Notes: generated by a model from the letters alone, not told the origin. 64,000 nt of DNA from Isoetes taiwanensis (GCA_021234155.1 JAJEKV010000035.1:558001-622000); one strand, 5' to 3'. Counted from the stretch's first letter, positions 10,261 through 21,968 are shown. Program-made: numbers and translations.

Positions 10261-11705
10261 ACTATGAAAAAGACAACGTCTCGAGTTCTGGTAGGAGACT
10301 GACTCATCAGTACAATGAGACAGAACCCAAGAAGCTTCTGGATAAACTGAAAGAGCGTCTAAAAATCTTTCCACTGTATAATTTCAGGTACCAAATGGCA
10401 GGCAAAACAGTTTAAGGAGCTTCTGGAGAATCTCCCAGCAGATGCATGTCTCTCGATAGTGGATTTTGCAGAGAACTATACATTCAAGGAACAAGAGGAG
10501 GTGCAGTCGATCTTATTTGGGTCAATAACCGATTACCATTTTGGTTCAAATAACATATCAAGATGACTTCGATGGAGATGAGATTATCAAGGAAACACAT
10601 TACTATGTATCGGATGATAGGGAACACGATACTTTGTTCGGTGCAACACCGCTTCATGAAGTACCACAAATATCCGGAGCGAAAGGAAGGGTTCCAAAGA
10701 GACATTATGTGTTTTAGGATGGTGCAAAGATCTCAATTCAAGGCTTCTAGACCATTTTAATTTGTGGCTAGGTACACAAAGCATTAATCGATGTCTATAT
10801 GATGTGGAATTTTTGGTTCTAACCACGGAAAGGTGAACACGATGGCAAAGCCTTGAGTTGAAGAGATGGTTAAGACAACCGCAATTAAAATACAACAAAG
10901 ATAAAATTGAGTAATGCTCATGAAGTGGTAGAAGTTGCCGAAGAGATGTTTACTTGTGGAACATCCAAGTGGATGAACACATCCGAAACCAAAGAAGAGA
11001 GGAAGAATATAAAAAGGTTCTTTTGGGAAGTCAAGGTGGAGGATATAGATAGAAAGAAAGCATGGGGTGCGTAAAGGATTTTGGACACTAGGCGCATCCA
11101 TTGTGTACATGCATTCAATCCTCGAATCTCCATTGCGGTTGCACACGAGGGAACTTTCATGCTCGGCTGCCTCTTCGCTTGGATGGCATGTGGGGCGTTG
11201 TGTGAACAAGCACTACGTTGATGATTGGAAACTTCAAGTTATTGTACCATCCTCCAATGTGCATCGACATTGAGGGCCGTAAATCCAGCAGGTTCTTGTT
11301 CTCCTCCAATCCCACGATGTTAGCAGAGGCACTTAGAGTTGGTGATAATTTTGTCGTTGCTCGAAAGGGAATGATGAGGGTTTCAATTTTGGATTACGAT
11401 GTGCACAAAACCAAAATGGATAGTGGAGAAAGACTTCCAACTCAATGGAACATGGTACCTCGCCCGGTGATAGTGTCATAGAAGGTATGTATTACAAGAA
11501 GGGCTTAAGATCAACCGGGTCGCCTATGATCTTTTGCAATAAAGACGCCTTAGGCATAGTATTCACAACACAGATCTGTGCAATCAGACTTCACATGCCA
11601 CCAACTAAACGTCAAAACAGGACTGTATATAGGCTGGATCCTTTAGATGAGGAGAAAATTTTACAGAATTTACCCGAAGTTCTTTCTGATGATGATGAAA
11701 TGTAA
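10261..11705 (+). pseudogene. Transposase-like gene, catalytic and C-terminal part
   Basis: After the MITE the frame continues to about 10390, where one extra base shifts it. The next frame reads FKELLENLP...VDFAENYTFKEQEEVQ and then stops. Further pieces in shifted frames include HYYVSDDREHD, QFKASRPF and FGSNHGKGEHDG, then a C-terminal piece (KHYVDDWKLQ; 11218-11481) and an acidic end LPEVLSDDDEM stopping at 11705. Acidic residues in VDFAENY and the later motifs are DDE candidates by position. At least four frame breaks make it inactive. Confidence 0.55.
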
Positions 11706-11820
11706 AACCATTCTGTAGTTTTCAGAACTCATGTGAAGTTTTGTGCTTCAGCTGTGAAAATGAGTTTGTCTTGATTTCTTTTGAAGATTTGAATTCTTCT
11801 AAAACACTTGATTCCTTTGT

Positions 11821-13995
11821 TTGTTTTTTTTTTTTTTTTTTTTTTTTTTGAAGGCAAGGTATTTTTATTTTTATTAATATATGTAATAAATACATTTATT
11901 CATGGCTCTATAGTAGCCAGGTAGCCTAAACATATCAGCACATAAGAAACCCAGGTATGAAAGTAAAAGACAAACACCATTCTAGGAGATCAGCGCAAGC
12001 AAAAATCCCATGACGCATGAAGATGATGCCACCTACTAGACGCCTCCGAAAATACTGATAGACAAAAGTAGAAGCAAAGGAGTGTCTTCCCGCGCGTTAA
12101 CTCGGCCCCAAGGTGCACATCTGCAAAAAGGTACTACAGGGAGACTACTTGCTCACTTCCAATTGTACTAAGAGACAAGTTGTCTCACCATCTTCTCAAG
12201 ATGCTAGTGCCTTCTAGAGGCCTCCCCTAGGGGTGGTCTACTCCTTCCGCGTCTACTTTTAGTCACCAGCTTGAGCTTCATCATCATTGTGCTCCATTAG
12301 CTTAGTGTGAACATTTGGTCCTCCCGATCCAAAAGCCACCTGAATCTTTACCTTACTTTGGCCTCCTTTCACAATACTGTCCCCAACAATCACACCATTC
12401 TTCCAGCTGGGAAGGAAGAGGGCCAACATGGAAAAAACCAAACCCCTTCCAAGATACACATCTGAGGCATACAGAATCTGTCTGATACAACAACGAGCAA
12501 AAACAGTGCAGTCATACCCTCAAACGCCTATCAAGACTCACTAGAACACCATTAGGGATTTTTTGAGATCATAAAAGGGCCTTCTAAGAACTGTGGACTA
12601 AGCTATATGAACTACCAATCAGAAAACAGAACTGGTAATCCAGTCAGCAAAACAGTTATAACTAACTCACTGGATCACATTTTCTAGCATAAGTGTTGAT
12701 AGAAAAGTCCAAATGAGCTCTTGTTTGGTGCAATAGATAGATCTCATTGAGATCTTTCCAACCTTGGGTAGTTTGCATATCTTTTAGCCCCGTAGGATAG
12801 TAAAAAATGGTAAAAACCATATTTTTTAGAGTTTTGACAATCATAAGTGGTTAAAATATATACAAAGCACCTAAGATTGGAAAGATCTCAACGAGATCTA
12901 TCTATTGCACTAAACAAGAGTTCATTTGGACTTTTCTATCAATAGTTATACTAGAAAATGTGATCCAGTGAGTTAGTTATAACAGTTTTGCTGACTGGAC
13001 CCGTCAGGCTCTGATTTCTGATTGGTAGTTCATTTATCTTCATTTGGCTTAGTTGGCATGTTTTGAAGGCCCTTTTTTAATCTCAAAAAAACCCTAATGT
13101 CAAGCTAAAGCAACCCATTTCTTATGAGTCCTCTCAGTACACCTTGAGCGTTCACCAGAAAATTTCATACAAAGGGACTGTACAAGAATCAAGATGCTAA
13201 ATATAGCACAAATCTACTCAACATCAGAAGTCACTGCAAAAGGGTAGTGCTAAAGATGCCGGCTGAATAAGTCTCGAGCACCATTCTCACAATAACCAAC
13301 CTGCTGTTAATAAGAAGTGTGGCATACCCCAAGCTACGACCAGTGCATCAGCAAACATTTGATAGAGGAACCACACATTTGCCTGCTCCCACTAATCCCT
13401 AATGCCTTAAATATCAGCTTAGAAGGAAGGATACTTCTACCATGTTAAAAAACTGAAGAAGACTCATCCCAGTTATTATCAGCATACACCTCCCCACTAT
13501 AGGAACCAAAAACCGAAGTACCGGGGAGCTCCAACCGCAGTGAGTGCAGTAGATTTCCTTTACTGCAGTGAGTGCAGCAGTCACCATTAGCCACAATGCG
13601 TGCAGCCCAACACCTGGTCAAGTAGCCGACAAAAGGAAGAGCATGCCATAAAAACCTTAAGCCTCTTCAACAGCACCAACAAAGCAACAAACAGAACTTC
13701 GTTGATGCGAAATGGCTTCACCTATTGCTGATTTAATCACAGAAAGAAAGGGCGAGAAAGCTTTCTACCTCGACATCCTATGCCAAGGCTCTCTTTGAAA
13801 GCTTAGGCGAACACCAAAGAAAACCTTGCTACAGGACCGAACTGTTCAAGCTTCATCTACCTTCTCTAGATCTGCAAAGAAAACACAGAGGCGTAAACCA
13901 AGAGCGTGCTACTCTTCCGAAGAACACAGTATGAAAACGCTGCTGCTCGGGCGCTTGCCACGCCCTAGCCGCTGATAAACCCTAACATCGACGCT
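11821..13995 (-). mobile_element. Poly(A)-tailed non-coding retroelement, copy 1
   Basis: On the minus strand it begins near 13995 (AGGGTTT...GCGGCTAGGG) and ends with a TTAATAAAAATAAAAATA-type tail, CCTTGCCTTC and a run of about 29 A (T-run 11821-11849). Copy 2 at 18050-19742 shares the 5' start, internal blocks (TTCCAGCTGGGA, CAGTGAGTGCAG, GGGGTGGTC) and the tail. No long coding frame is present. Poly(A) and shared 5' starts suggest LINE-driven copying of a non-coding transcript. A 550-bp MITE (12550-13099) is inserted in this copy only. Confidence 0.65.
12550..13099. mobile_element. 550-bp foldback MITE
   Basis: Two arms of about 215 bp are inverted copies: CATTAGGGATTTTTTGAGAT at the left and its near-complement at the right, continuing through AACTCACTGGATCACATTTT and AGATAGATCTC, with a loop of about 100 bp (12775-12878). 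Copy 2 of the host retroelement lacks this segment, giving an empty site. No target duplication was identified with confidence. The transcript would form a long hairpin and could feed small-RNA production (inference). Confidence 0.75.
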
Positions 13996-14240
13996 GTATA
14001 CTCATTCCTTTGTTTGTGAGATGAATTGAATATGAATTTTCATTGAAATGAATCGAGGTTACAATAACAATTATGTACATAAGAAAGATATATAGTGATT
14101 TAAGTACGAGGTGACTCATGCACCTACATACTTCCCAATACATATGTTCCTCTCGGTTCCGCTTTTGTTGCTTCTAATCTTAAAACTTCAAGCATGAACA
14201 CTCTAACATCAACTAGATCCGGTGCGAAATGTCCACAACC
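13996..14240. other. No gene recognised
   Basis: AT-rich spacer between the retroelement and the Ulp1-like remnant. No signals supported. Confidence 0.4.
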
Positions 14241-14289
14241 CTGCGATTAACCACACTTTGTCAATAACAGAGTTTGGTTTGTACGCTAC

Positions 14290-14720
14290 ATTTAAGTTGA
14301 CTTACTAGATCGGGGCAACAATATATTCACTCCTTTCAAGTACCCCCTCACAAATTTGTCCATAAACGAACATACTGGGGGACCACATGAATGACCATCG
14401 GTTTGAAGAAGTATTCTCGAAATTTTCACAACATCCGAGGTTGTAAAGCTGAAATTATTGTGTCCAAGCAATTCCGGGAACACACTCAAAGTTTGTTGTC
14501 ATTGTACCACAACAGCCAAAATGCAATGAGCAAGCATTAACCTCTCAATATGTGCATACGCCATGCAAGCCCGAGCTATCAAAGTGATATATCCCCGGTT
14601 TATATCTCATGTATAGACACGCATGGGTTTACAATCGAAAACAGTCCCGTGATGTCCATCACAAGCGAGGCAAAAACATGTACGGCACTTATCCGATTCA
14701 CATGTTTCTTTATTGTTTTG
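14290..14720 (-). pseudogene. Ulp1-type (C48) cysteine protease remnant
   Basis: On the minus strand, ISRILLQTDGHSCGPPVCSF carries the Q-x-DGHSCG active-site signature of SUMO-protease-like C48 peptidases (catalytic Cys in HSCG). Upstream on the same strand, in another frame, DGHHGTVFDCKPMRVY could be the His/Asp part. Frame changes and a stop separate the pieces, so it is a pseudogene. In plants such domains are often carried by Mutator-like and CACTA elements, which fits the surroundings. Confidence 0.55.
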
Positions 14721-15172
14721 TAACTATTTGTGTCCTTGGACAATGTCGAGTGAAAAAGAGGGTCAAAGAAATGAAAGGGATGGCTCATTCCTTGGAGAAT
14801 CAAGTAGTATTCCATGTATCTGCAAACATATGCATATCATCTGGCACAATCCTGATGATCACAAATCGATGAAAGTATCACCTTGAGAAGAGAAGGATCA
14901 ATTGATCATTGAACCACTAGCGTATCGGCTTCCAAAATTTTGATGTCGGGTGGAGCTAATCACGACGGTTCGGGTTCCACTCAAAGCACCACTTCGGATG
15001 TGTATTTGGCTTTTAGATAGTCGGGGATTTGCCGAAGCTCTATCATCTCTAGTTCTAAACACACACGAGAACATTTGCTCACAATCCATTCAAATATTTT
15101 AAATTGAAAAAGTACAACACATATCATAGAATTTTTTTTACTTATATTGACTTTCAAAGAGTTTTACAAGAT

Positions 15173-15500
15173 TCATTTATGAAAATACTTGTCGAGCATT
15201 TTCATGCGATTCTTGTGCGACTCTTGAGAATCCCACATGTTCCACATTTGATGTTCCTTCATATAAGCCGGGCACACTTTCGCGGCCGGAAGTCCCTCCG
15301 ACCATGGTTTGAGTTGCTCCAAAAGGAAATTGGAATCCAACCTGTTGGGAGCAAAACTATTTGGACATATCATTGTGTTCGGCTGGTTGGCAGAACCCTT
15401 ATATCTGCTGTCATCTATCAACAATGTGTTTGTCACTGGTATCTCCAAAATTTCTGGTACACTTTGGACAGATCCTTAAGGAAAATTGGCTTATTAACCA
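15173..15500 (-). pseudogene. FCP1/HAD phosphatase-like domain fragment
   Basis: The minus frame contains NTLLIDDSRYKGSANQPNTM followed by a Leu-rich LKPWSEGL and a YMKEHQM segment. This order matches the C-terminal half of the FCP1-like (NLI-interacting factor) phosphatase domain, where IDDSPYK is conserved. The N-terminal DxDxT motif was not found. Upstream DLSKVYQKF is in another frame, so it is frameshifted. It lies on the same strand as the Ulp1-like remnant 0.5 kb downstream. Confidence 0.5.
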
Positions 15501-16725
15501 CTTTTTAATTTTGTGTTGGTGCAGTCATCATCCCGATTCCAAATAAAAGAAATCGCCCTTATATTCCGCAAAGAACTTTCTCATCAACAAGTCAACATTA
15601 CTCTTAGCCATCTTTGGACCACAATGCAATCTCAAATTTTGAAAAACACCATTCTAAGAACTCCGTGATCCGGGCACGAAACCGCTAATTTTTGATGGTT
15701 CAATTTCGGATGGTCACTTTCGCTCTACCGATCAGGATCCTCTCTTTCAAGTCATAAAACTTGCCTAAAACCCCATTAAAATCCGAACAAGGTGAATTTC
15801 AGTTAACCTCTTGGTTTTCTTGGTTGAGGTTGTATTGGACTCGTTTGAGCGATCGCATCTTGTCGAGGATCGGGGTTTCTTTGTCAACTTCATCACCGCA
15901 TCCGCATTTGGCTCATGTTCAAGACCAAAACTTTTTTCCGTGAAGGACCCCATACGAGAATGAATCTCAAAGGGAATTAATTTCCCCCTAAATCAGATGC
16001 ACTAGGAATCTCTTAAGTGATGGCTTCCGGTTGTAGTAGCATTTATCTACGCAAACATAATTGAAATGAGGAAGACCACGAGAAAAATACAAAAAAATAA
16101 ATCATGTATGTGGCATCGGTACTTACTTGTCATGACCGCATTTAGTTGACTATCCAAATTTCGTTTTGGAGTCTCCACGCCCTCAACGGTGGGATTGACT
16201 TAGGATTATCAAATGGGGTGAATTCTAGGTACAAAAGGGAGGTATCTTGCAGTCTCATAACCGATCGAGGCGTGGATAAGCTGTTGGATATCCTTGGTCT
16301 CAAATTTACGCAATTCTGCAAACACTAAGTCGATGGACACAGTGACAACATTAGTAAGCATTAGTTAAGGCACTTACTTGTGTCTATTGGTTCTTGTGGT
16401 ACCACTCGAACACCAAAAGCCAAAAGCCATGTCGGTCATAATGTGGGCATAATGGGGTTGCAAAAGAGATTCTAGAGTAATACGCAAAACAAATTCAAAA
16501 TCAATAGAGTCTTTAGGCGAGGGTTAGAGATGATAATATTTACCTCAAATGGTGTGATAGACATGGAATGTGATGCGGTGGTGCGATTACGCTATCAATC
16601 GGCAACATTTTACCCTCCCATTTTGGACAAGCGTCCACAAAATGGACAACCTTCATCACCCTCTTCTTACGCCTCGGGGAAGCATTGGAAGTGCAGGATC
16701 TAAAGGAGTGTCATGACCACTATTT
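15501..16725. other. Fragmentary sequence, no supported gene
   Basis: Contains a short Lys/Arg-rich minus frame (15765-15953) and diverse short frames, none with a family signature. It probably belongs to the same decayed unit as the Ulp1- and FCP1-like pieces. Confidence 0.35.
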
Positions 16726-17109
16726 CTAAAAAATCTCAAATCTTTGCATTCGAGGTAGCAGCTCCAGCAGTAAGTCTTCACATGCCTTTAGCTCAATTTC
16801 AGTTTCTGCTAATTCCTTATTTAATTGTTTCAGCCCAGGCAACACTGTACCATTTAGCTCTTCATCCTTTAGTTCGCTTACAACCCGAACACCCTCTGCT
16901 GCTTTCGGATTTGCTGTCATGATTGATTGCCATCTGTGCAAATCAGCTCTAATTTCTGATGCTTTATGCTCCATCAACTCAATCTTTCTTTTGATATCAT
17001 TTTTCCTATCCTCGTTTGCTTGCAATCGTTGCTTGCATCTATCAAACCTAGCTGATGTTGCAGCCAACCATTCCTTCACAAGTCTGCCATAGTCTGCAAA
17101 ACAAAACAC
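16726..17109 (-). CDS. Coiled-coil ORF of unknown function
   Basis: A 127-codon minus frame with ATG at 17109. Residues 20-120 are charged and heptad-like (e.g. NEDRKNDIKRKIELMEHKAS; LNKELAETEIELKACEDLLL), consistent with a long coiled coil. The codon distribution is protein-like and there are no stops. It could be an exon fragment, since sequence upstream is the microsatellite. No family recognised. Confidence 0.4.
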   Translation of the reverse strand: MFCFADYGRLVKEWLAATSARFDRCKQRLQANEDRKNDIKRKIELMEHKASEIRADLHRWQSIMTANPKAAEGVRVVSELKDEELNGTVLPGLKQLNKELAETEIELKACEDLLLELLPRMQRFEIF

Positions 17110-17152
17110 TACGTATATGTCAGCCTCCTAACATAGTGATGGAAAACCACAA

Positions 17153-17730
17153 TCACACACCACACAACACAAGGTAGTCTCTACACACCACCACATACCA
17201 CACACACACAATATTTGCCGCGGTACACACCACACAACCTGGTGGTGGTGGTGGTGGGGTGTGTGGTGGTGGTGGGGTGGTGGTGGTGGTGGTGGGGTGG
17301 TGGTGGTGGTGGTGGTGGTGGTGTGTGTGGTGGTGGTGGTGGTGTGTGTGTGGTGGTGGGGTTTGGTGGTGGTGGTGGTGGGGTGTGTGGTGGTGGTGGG
17401 GTGTGGTGGTGGTGGAGTGTGGTGTGGGACATGGTGGAGTGTGGTTGCGGGGTGTGGTGGAGTGTGGGGTGTGGTGTGGTTGTGGTGGAGTGTGGTGGTG
17501 GTGGAGTGTGGGGTGTGGTGTGGTTGTGGTGGAGTGTGGTGGTGGTGGATTGTGGTGTGGGACATGGTGGAGTTTGGTGGTGTGGTGTGGTGGTGGTGGA
17601 GTGTGGTGGTGGTGGAGGAGTGTGGTGGTCGTGTGTGGTGTGGGAGTGTGGCGGTGGGAGATGGTAGAGTGTAGTGGTGGGAGATGGTGGGGTGTGGTGT
17701 GGGACATGGTGGATGCCAACAACTCACCAC
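17153..17730. repeat. TGG/TGTGG microsatellite
   Basis: Dense GGTGGT/GTGTGG units (17240-17730) with a CACCACA lead-in (17153-17235). Contains imperfect higher-order units such as GGAGTGTGGTG. All long frames across it (Gly/Val/Trp or His/Pro/Thr) are composition artefacts. Confidence 0.9.
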
Positions 17731-18049
17731 CACCACACATACCTCATCTATCATTCGGCATCCATTGCACGAAATGCCCCGATGATGGCATCATAGAGAC
17801 ACAACATGACAATACAGCCAACATGATGCAAAATGGTAGTAGACATACCTGATTCTTGAAGTGGATTTGATGTTACCTTTTCTGTGTTGATAGAAACAAT
17901 CTATAGATCAAGCTTGAGATTTTTTTCTGTTGTAACACAACTAATAATTGAACATACCTGCAATGGCATGTTTTGGTCTCAGAACATTGCTCGCTTTTGT
18001 TTTTGATTGTGAGTTCGGATTGAATGTGTGGTCTCTGAGGAACCCGATT
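17731..18049. other. No gene recognised
   Basis: Unique-looking sequence between the microsatellite and the next retroelement tail; no supported feature. Confidence 0.4.
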
Positions 18050-19742
18050 TGTTTTTTTTTTTTTTTTTTTTTTTTTGAAGGCAAGTTATTTTTAGTTTTA
18101 TTAATAGTATGTAAAAAGTACATTTATTCAGGCTCCATAATAGCCAAATAGCCTAACCGTTGGAGCACAAAGATTAACCCAAGCATGAAGATAAGGGAAG
18201 GTAACCCTTACGACAATCTGCCCCAAGAAGTGATTTGATGCTGCCCTAAAGATGATACCCCTTTAAGCTTCTCCACAAAAATGCAAGCAAACCAGGGTAG
18301 AGTGATGGAAGCTTCATCCCTAGCGTTAACTCGACACAAAAGCTGCCTCCATCTCAGTACTACTAGGAGAATAGGAGCCCATTTCCAATTCCTTGTACTA
18401 AGAGCACTATTCTCACTATCTTCTTTCGATGTAAACACTCATGCCTGCCCCTTAAGGGGTGGTCCACAAGCCAGTCTACTCTCCTGATCACTTGCCTGGG
18501 TTCCATCTCCAATTGCTCACTATCTAGAGATGGCCTCAAGCTCCTGCAGAGCTAAAGTCCTTCAACTAGAAATCAGCTATAAGGACATGTGGTCCTCCCG
18601 TACCAATGCCTTCTAAATCACTTCCTGAACTAGACTGCTATCAGGATAATCTCCTCTTAAAATCACACCTCCTTCCAGCTGGGATGGAAGAGGGCAACAT
18701 ACAAGACTTAGTCTCGTTTTCAAACAACAGCTGCTACACAATTCAACCAGTCATTGCCAAACCTGAGCAAAGGAAGCGCAGTCACACATACCCACAACCC
18801 ACTACAGCAGCACAGGAACGTTTCAGGCTAAGGCATACCAATCTTGAAAAGTCTTCTCTATACACCTTTAAGTTGCCTCCGAAAGATTTCATACATAAAA
18901 ACTGCTCAAGAACCAGTATGCTACATATTCCAAGCTTTCACAACTATCGGGCAAGCACAACAAAAATAGTACCTAAGCTGCCGGCTAAATAAAACTTAGG
19001 CATTCTTTTCACTATGCCAACCTGTTAGCAGGATAGAATGCAATACCCCAAAAGGCGTAACTAGTCGCGATGCTTGGACTTGAGATGAAAGTCCCGTCCC
19101 ATTTTCTCTGTTCTTGCCCCAAACGATCCAACTGCAAAACCCCTGAGCTTTGAAGAGAGATTAAGCCTTCCATGTTAAAAGAATGGAGAACTGCTCTCAA
19201 TCGGAACTGTATTCCCCATTTCTTAGACTGTGGCAAGAGCACAAACTAGAACTCATATGCCTCAAGGAAAGAAACCAAATCAGCCTTAGTTAATAATGAC
19301 CTTACACACCTGCAGTGAGTGCAGTGTAGAAACCGCAGTGAGTGCGGGCCAAAGTCCAGCAGAAGATCAACCTTTAAGGCTTAAAGCTAAGAAATCTGGC
19401 CATACCTGGGCAAAAAGGCGAGTTCATGAACTAACAGTCTGACATTGCAACTAGGCCTCACGAACTTCAAGAGCTGGATAATGCCTCGGTGGTGCAAAAA
19501 ATCCCCGAAATCTACGAGCTGCGGTGGTACGGTTCCTGAGTAAGCTTTGCCGGCGTTCTCAAAGATCAAAGGCGGACCCGAGCTTGGAAGGCATGCCCGC
19601 GACTCGGAAAAAACAAATCATGCGAGGTTTCTAGCTACAAGTCGGCCAAAAAGGCCCTTCCGGCGCTTCTGCTTACGAGTCTTCCGCGAATCGGGGCCGC
19701 CAGATCAGCGGCGACTACCCTAGCCGCTTCGAAACCCTAAAC
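18050..19742 (-). mobile_element. Poly(A)-tailed non-coding retroelement, copy 2
   Basis: Same orientation and family as 11821-13995: poly(A) (T-run near 18050-18076), tail AATAAAACTAAAAATAACTT, and 5' start AGGGTTTCGAAGCGGCTAGG at about 19742. It lacks the 550-bp MITE present in copy 1. Its 5' boundary abuts the stop of the small two-exon gene. No long protein frame. Confidence 0.65.
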
Positions 19743-20234
19743 ATCTTCTCCCCTGGTTTTTTCCCTATCATCTTCATCATCCCTGTCACTTTTACTATTT
19801 TCCTCCTCGTCAGGTTGGATTTGCCTATGCTTTCTCTTGGGTCTAGAAGAACTGGCCTCTGCTTTCTCATCGGGAGTTTTATAATAATCCGAGAAGCTCT
19901 TCCAATTAATGACCTCCCCTTTATATATCGCGGATAATAAGCCACTGCCCAGGTTCCAGGAGCCATTCCACCCCATGTATGTGGCTTCCCTGTAATTCTT
20001 TTGTAAATTTGCATGAACTCTTTGTATTGTTCATTGCTCAGATTCTTCAACCTGTACAAGAAAACATATGCCTTAATTTTTCAGTTTGAACAAAACATTT
20101 GGGGGAAAATACCTGTAGTCAGATTTATTTGGAACTCTGTCACCCCAAAGCTTCTTTAGATCTTCGTGGGGCACAATCTCTTGTTTGAGGAGAGATTTCA
20201 TCGTGTAACCAGTGGCGTTCAATTCTGACTCCAT
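19737..20234 (-). pseudogene. Small two-exon gene, frameshifted, unknown function
   Basis: Exon 1 is 20234-20113 (ATG at 20234; begins MESELNATGYTMKSLLKQEI), the intron 20112-20052 (61 bp, GT...AG), exon 2 from 20051. The join is clean (KSDY-R-LKNLSNEQYKEF). Near 19975 the natural frame appears to shift by one base. The second frame reads GSGLLSAIYKGEVINWKSF and ends in a Lys/Arg then Asp/Glu-rich tail, stopping at 19737. The unshifted frame ends at 19715 with less protein-like residues. Product would be about 150 aa; family not recognised. Confidence 0.45.
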
Positions 20235-20560
20235 TAGGGTTCAATCGGCAAGAAGCGGCAAAAAAACAGAAGAAGAGGTGATTATTTCTTAATTCAAAAA
20301 GGTGGACAATGACGTGGCATAAAATTCAAAATAACCGACGCTCATTAATTCACACTCCCGCAATCTCCGCTTCGGTATGCACCACCCGATTCTACCACAA
20401 AGGTGGTGCCAAAATGTGGCGTCAAAATGCACGTTTTTGATACACCACAGCGTGCTTTTACCCATATATACCGTGTAAATACATAGAACGTCACACTGCC
20501 CGTGATCTTCTATCCCAGCTAGAAGAAGATTTTGTACAGATGGCACTGTGAACAATGGTA
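20235..20560. other. Upstream region of small gene
   Basis: Holds the sequence upstream of the minus-strand small gene; no promoter element could be assigned with confidence. Confidence 0.35.
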
Positions 20561-20579
20561 TATGTAGGGCTATATATCT

Positions 20580-21158
20580 TTAGGAGACGGCAGGGTTCTA
20601 CTGTACGTATGCTTGGCACCAGGGGACAAGCCTGCTGGAGTTAGATGCAGATGGACTACACTTGGCTCTTAATTCCAACACAGGTGTTTATGGTGGTAAC
20701 TAGGTAGTATTCTTCTATCAGTCATCACTTGAACAGTTGCAACTTTCGGAGGGAGGAACTTCATGGGAATTTTAGCTCTGGGTGTAGTAGCAGAGTGGAG
20801 TCCTTTGCATAATATTGTTGTCCGTGGCAATCTACAGAAGCAATCTTTAAATTGATTATCTTAGGACCAGTTTTTTTTTGAGGTTAGTGGAGCATTATGG
20901 GGTTTCATAAGTAGCTGATTGCAGAAAATTGAGGAATTATCTTCCATAGTACTTGGACATTGGGAAGAGGTTGCAGCCATTGCTATGGTACTTTTTGGAA
21001 TAGCAGTGGCCCCCATAGTACTAATGAGCAAGGAAGAGGTTGAGAGAGCTCCAATAAAGTACTGCATTAGCTGGTTGTGTATCCTACTATGTCCTTCACT
21101 AATTGGGTGAACAAGAGCCTTGTACCATTTACATATTAATAAAAAAATAAAAATCTTA

Positions 21159-21189
<31 letters not shown>
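20580..21189 (+). mobile_element. Poly(A) retroelement 3' end (plus)
   Basis: Ends TTAATAAAAAAATAAAAATC, then TTACCCTC and about 27 A (to 21189). These last 30 bases match the tail of the two minus-strand retroelements (11.8 and 18.05 kb), while the body is not similar. This suggests a shared LINE 3' recognition end rather than the same element. The left boundary is approximate and the element is probably 5'-truncated. Confidence 0.5.
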
Positions 21190-21301
21190 GTGTGATCAAA
21201 ACTACTACTTGAGGGCAAACATTCATGCAAAACAGACTTGAGCGCTAAGCTAACGACAAGAAATTGTAGCTATTGTTCTAACTTTACTTTGATGGCTACT
21301 G

Positions 21302-21346
21302 TGCACTTGACATAATTAAGGACAGTCCTTAATTATGTCAAGTGCA
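21302..21346. repeat. 45-bp near-perfect palindrome
   Basis: Two 22-base arms (TGCACTTGACATAATTAAGG... and its exact complement) around a single central A at 21324. Arms match without mismatch. It could extrude as a cruciform or fold as a hairpin if transcribed. No TIR or target duplication was seen around it. Confidence 0.9.
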
Positions 21347-21968
21347 GAACATGACATTTTGGCTTCTGTGGCAGGGCACCTAAGGACTTGTTCCTTGACC
21401 AAAAGATAGAATAGAATAATTGTTATCGTCCACGGAGACCAATCGGCTTATGGAACCCAACGAAGAAGCCCATCAACTTATTACTGTCCGGGTTAAAAAA
21501 CAACTCCTGCCATGAAGGGTTTTCGAGGAAAAAACCGTGGGCAGTAATAAGAATGTTGTCAAACTCTACAAAGAATGTGTGAGGTTTAAAACAATGTGCA
21601 ATGCATCTAGATGGGGTAGAGTCCAATTGCAAGACTAGGTTGATAGCTTAACAAGCATTCCTTATTGCCATATGTCTACACATGCATTGGCAGCTAGCTA
21701 TAAACAATACTATCAAAAATGCGTTTCATGCCAACTTGCTTAGAAGAAGAATTTTATCGGAAGCAAGAATTTTATACGGACTTGTTGTCTACCCTGTGTT
21801 AGCAATGTTGTCACTTGGTTCTTTGAAACATTAATGCTGTAGTTAGTAGTCTGCAACTATACACTAAAATCAGCAAGATTATACATTGACAACTTTGGTG
21901 AAATGGAGATTGCAAAACATCCATAATTAGTCAATTTCTAGTATTATTGTAACACTATAAGTACGACC
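21347..21968. other. No gene recognised
   Basis: AT-rich sequence between the palindrome and the SINE tail; nothing supported. Confidence 0.4.

Noticed and set aside
17128-17852. Long overlapping frames on both strands
   Set aside because: Same artefact in the TGG microsatellite.
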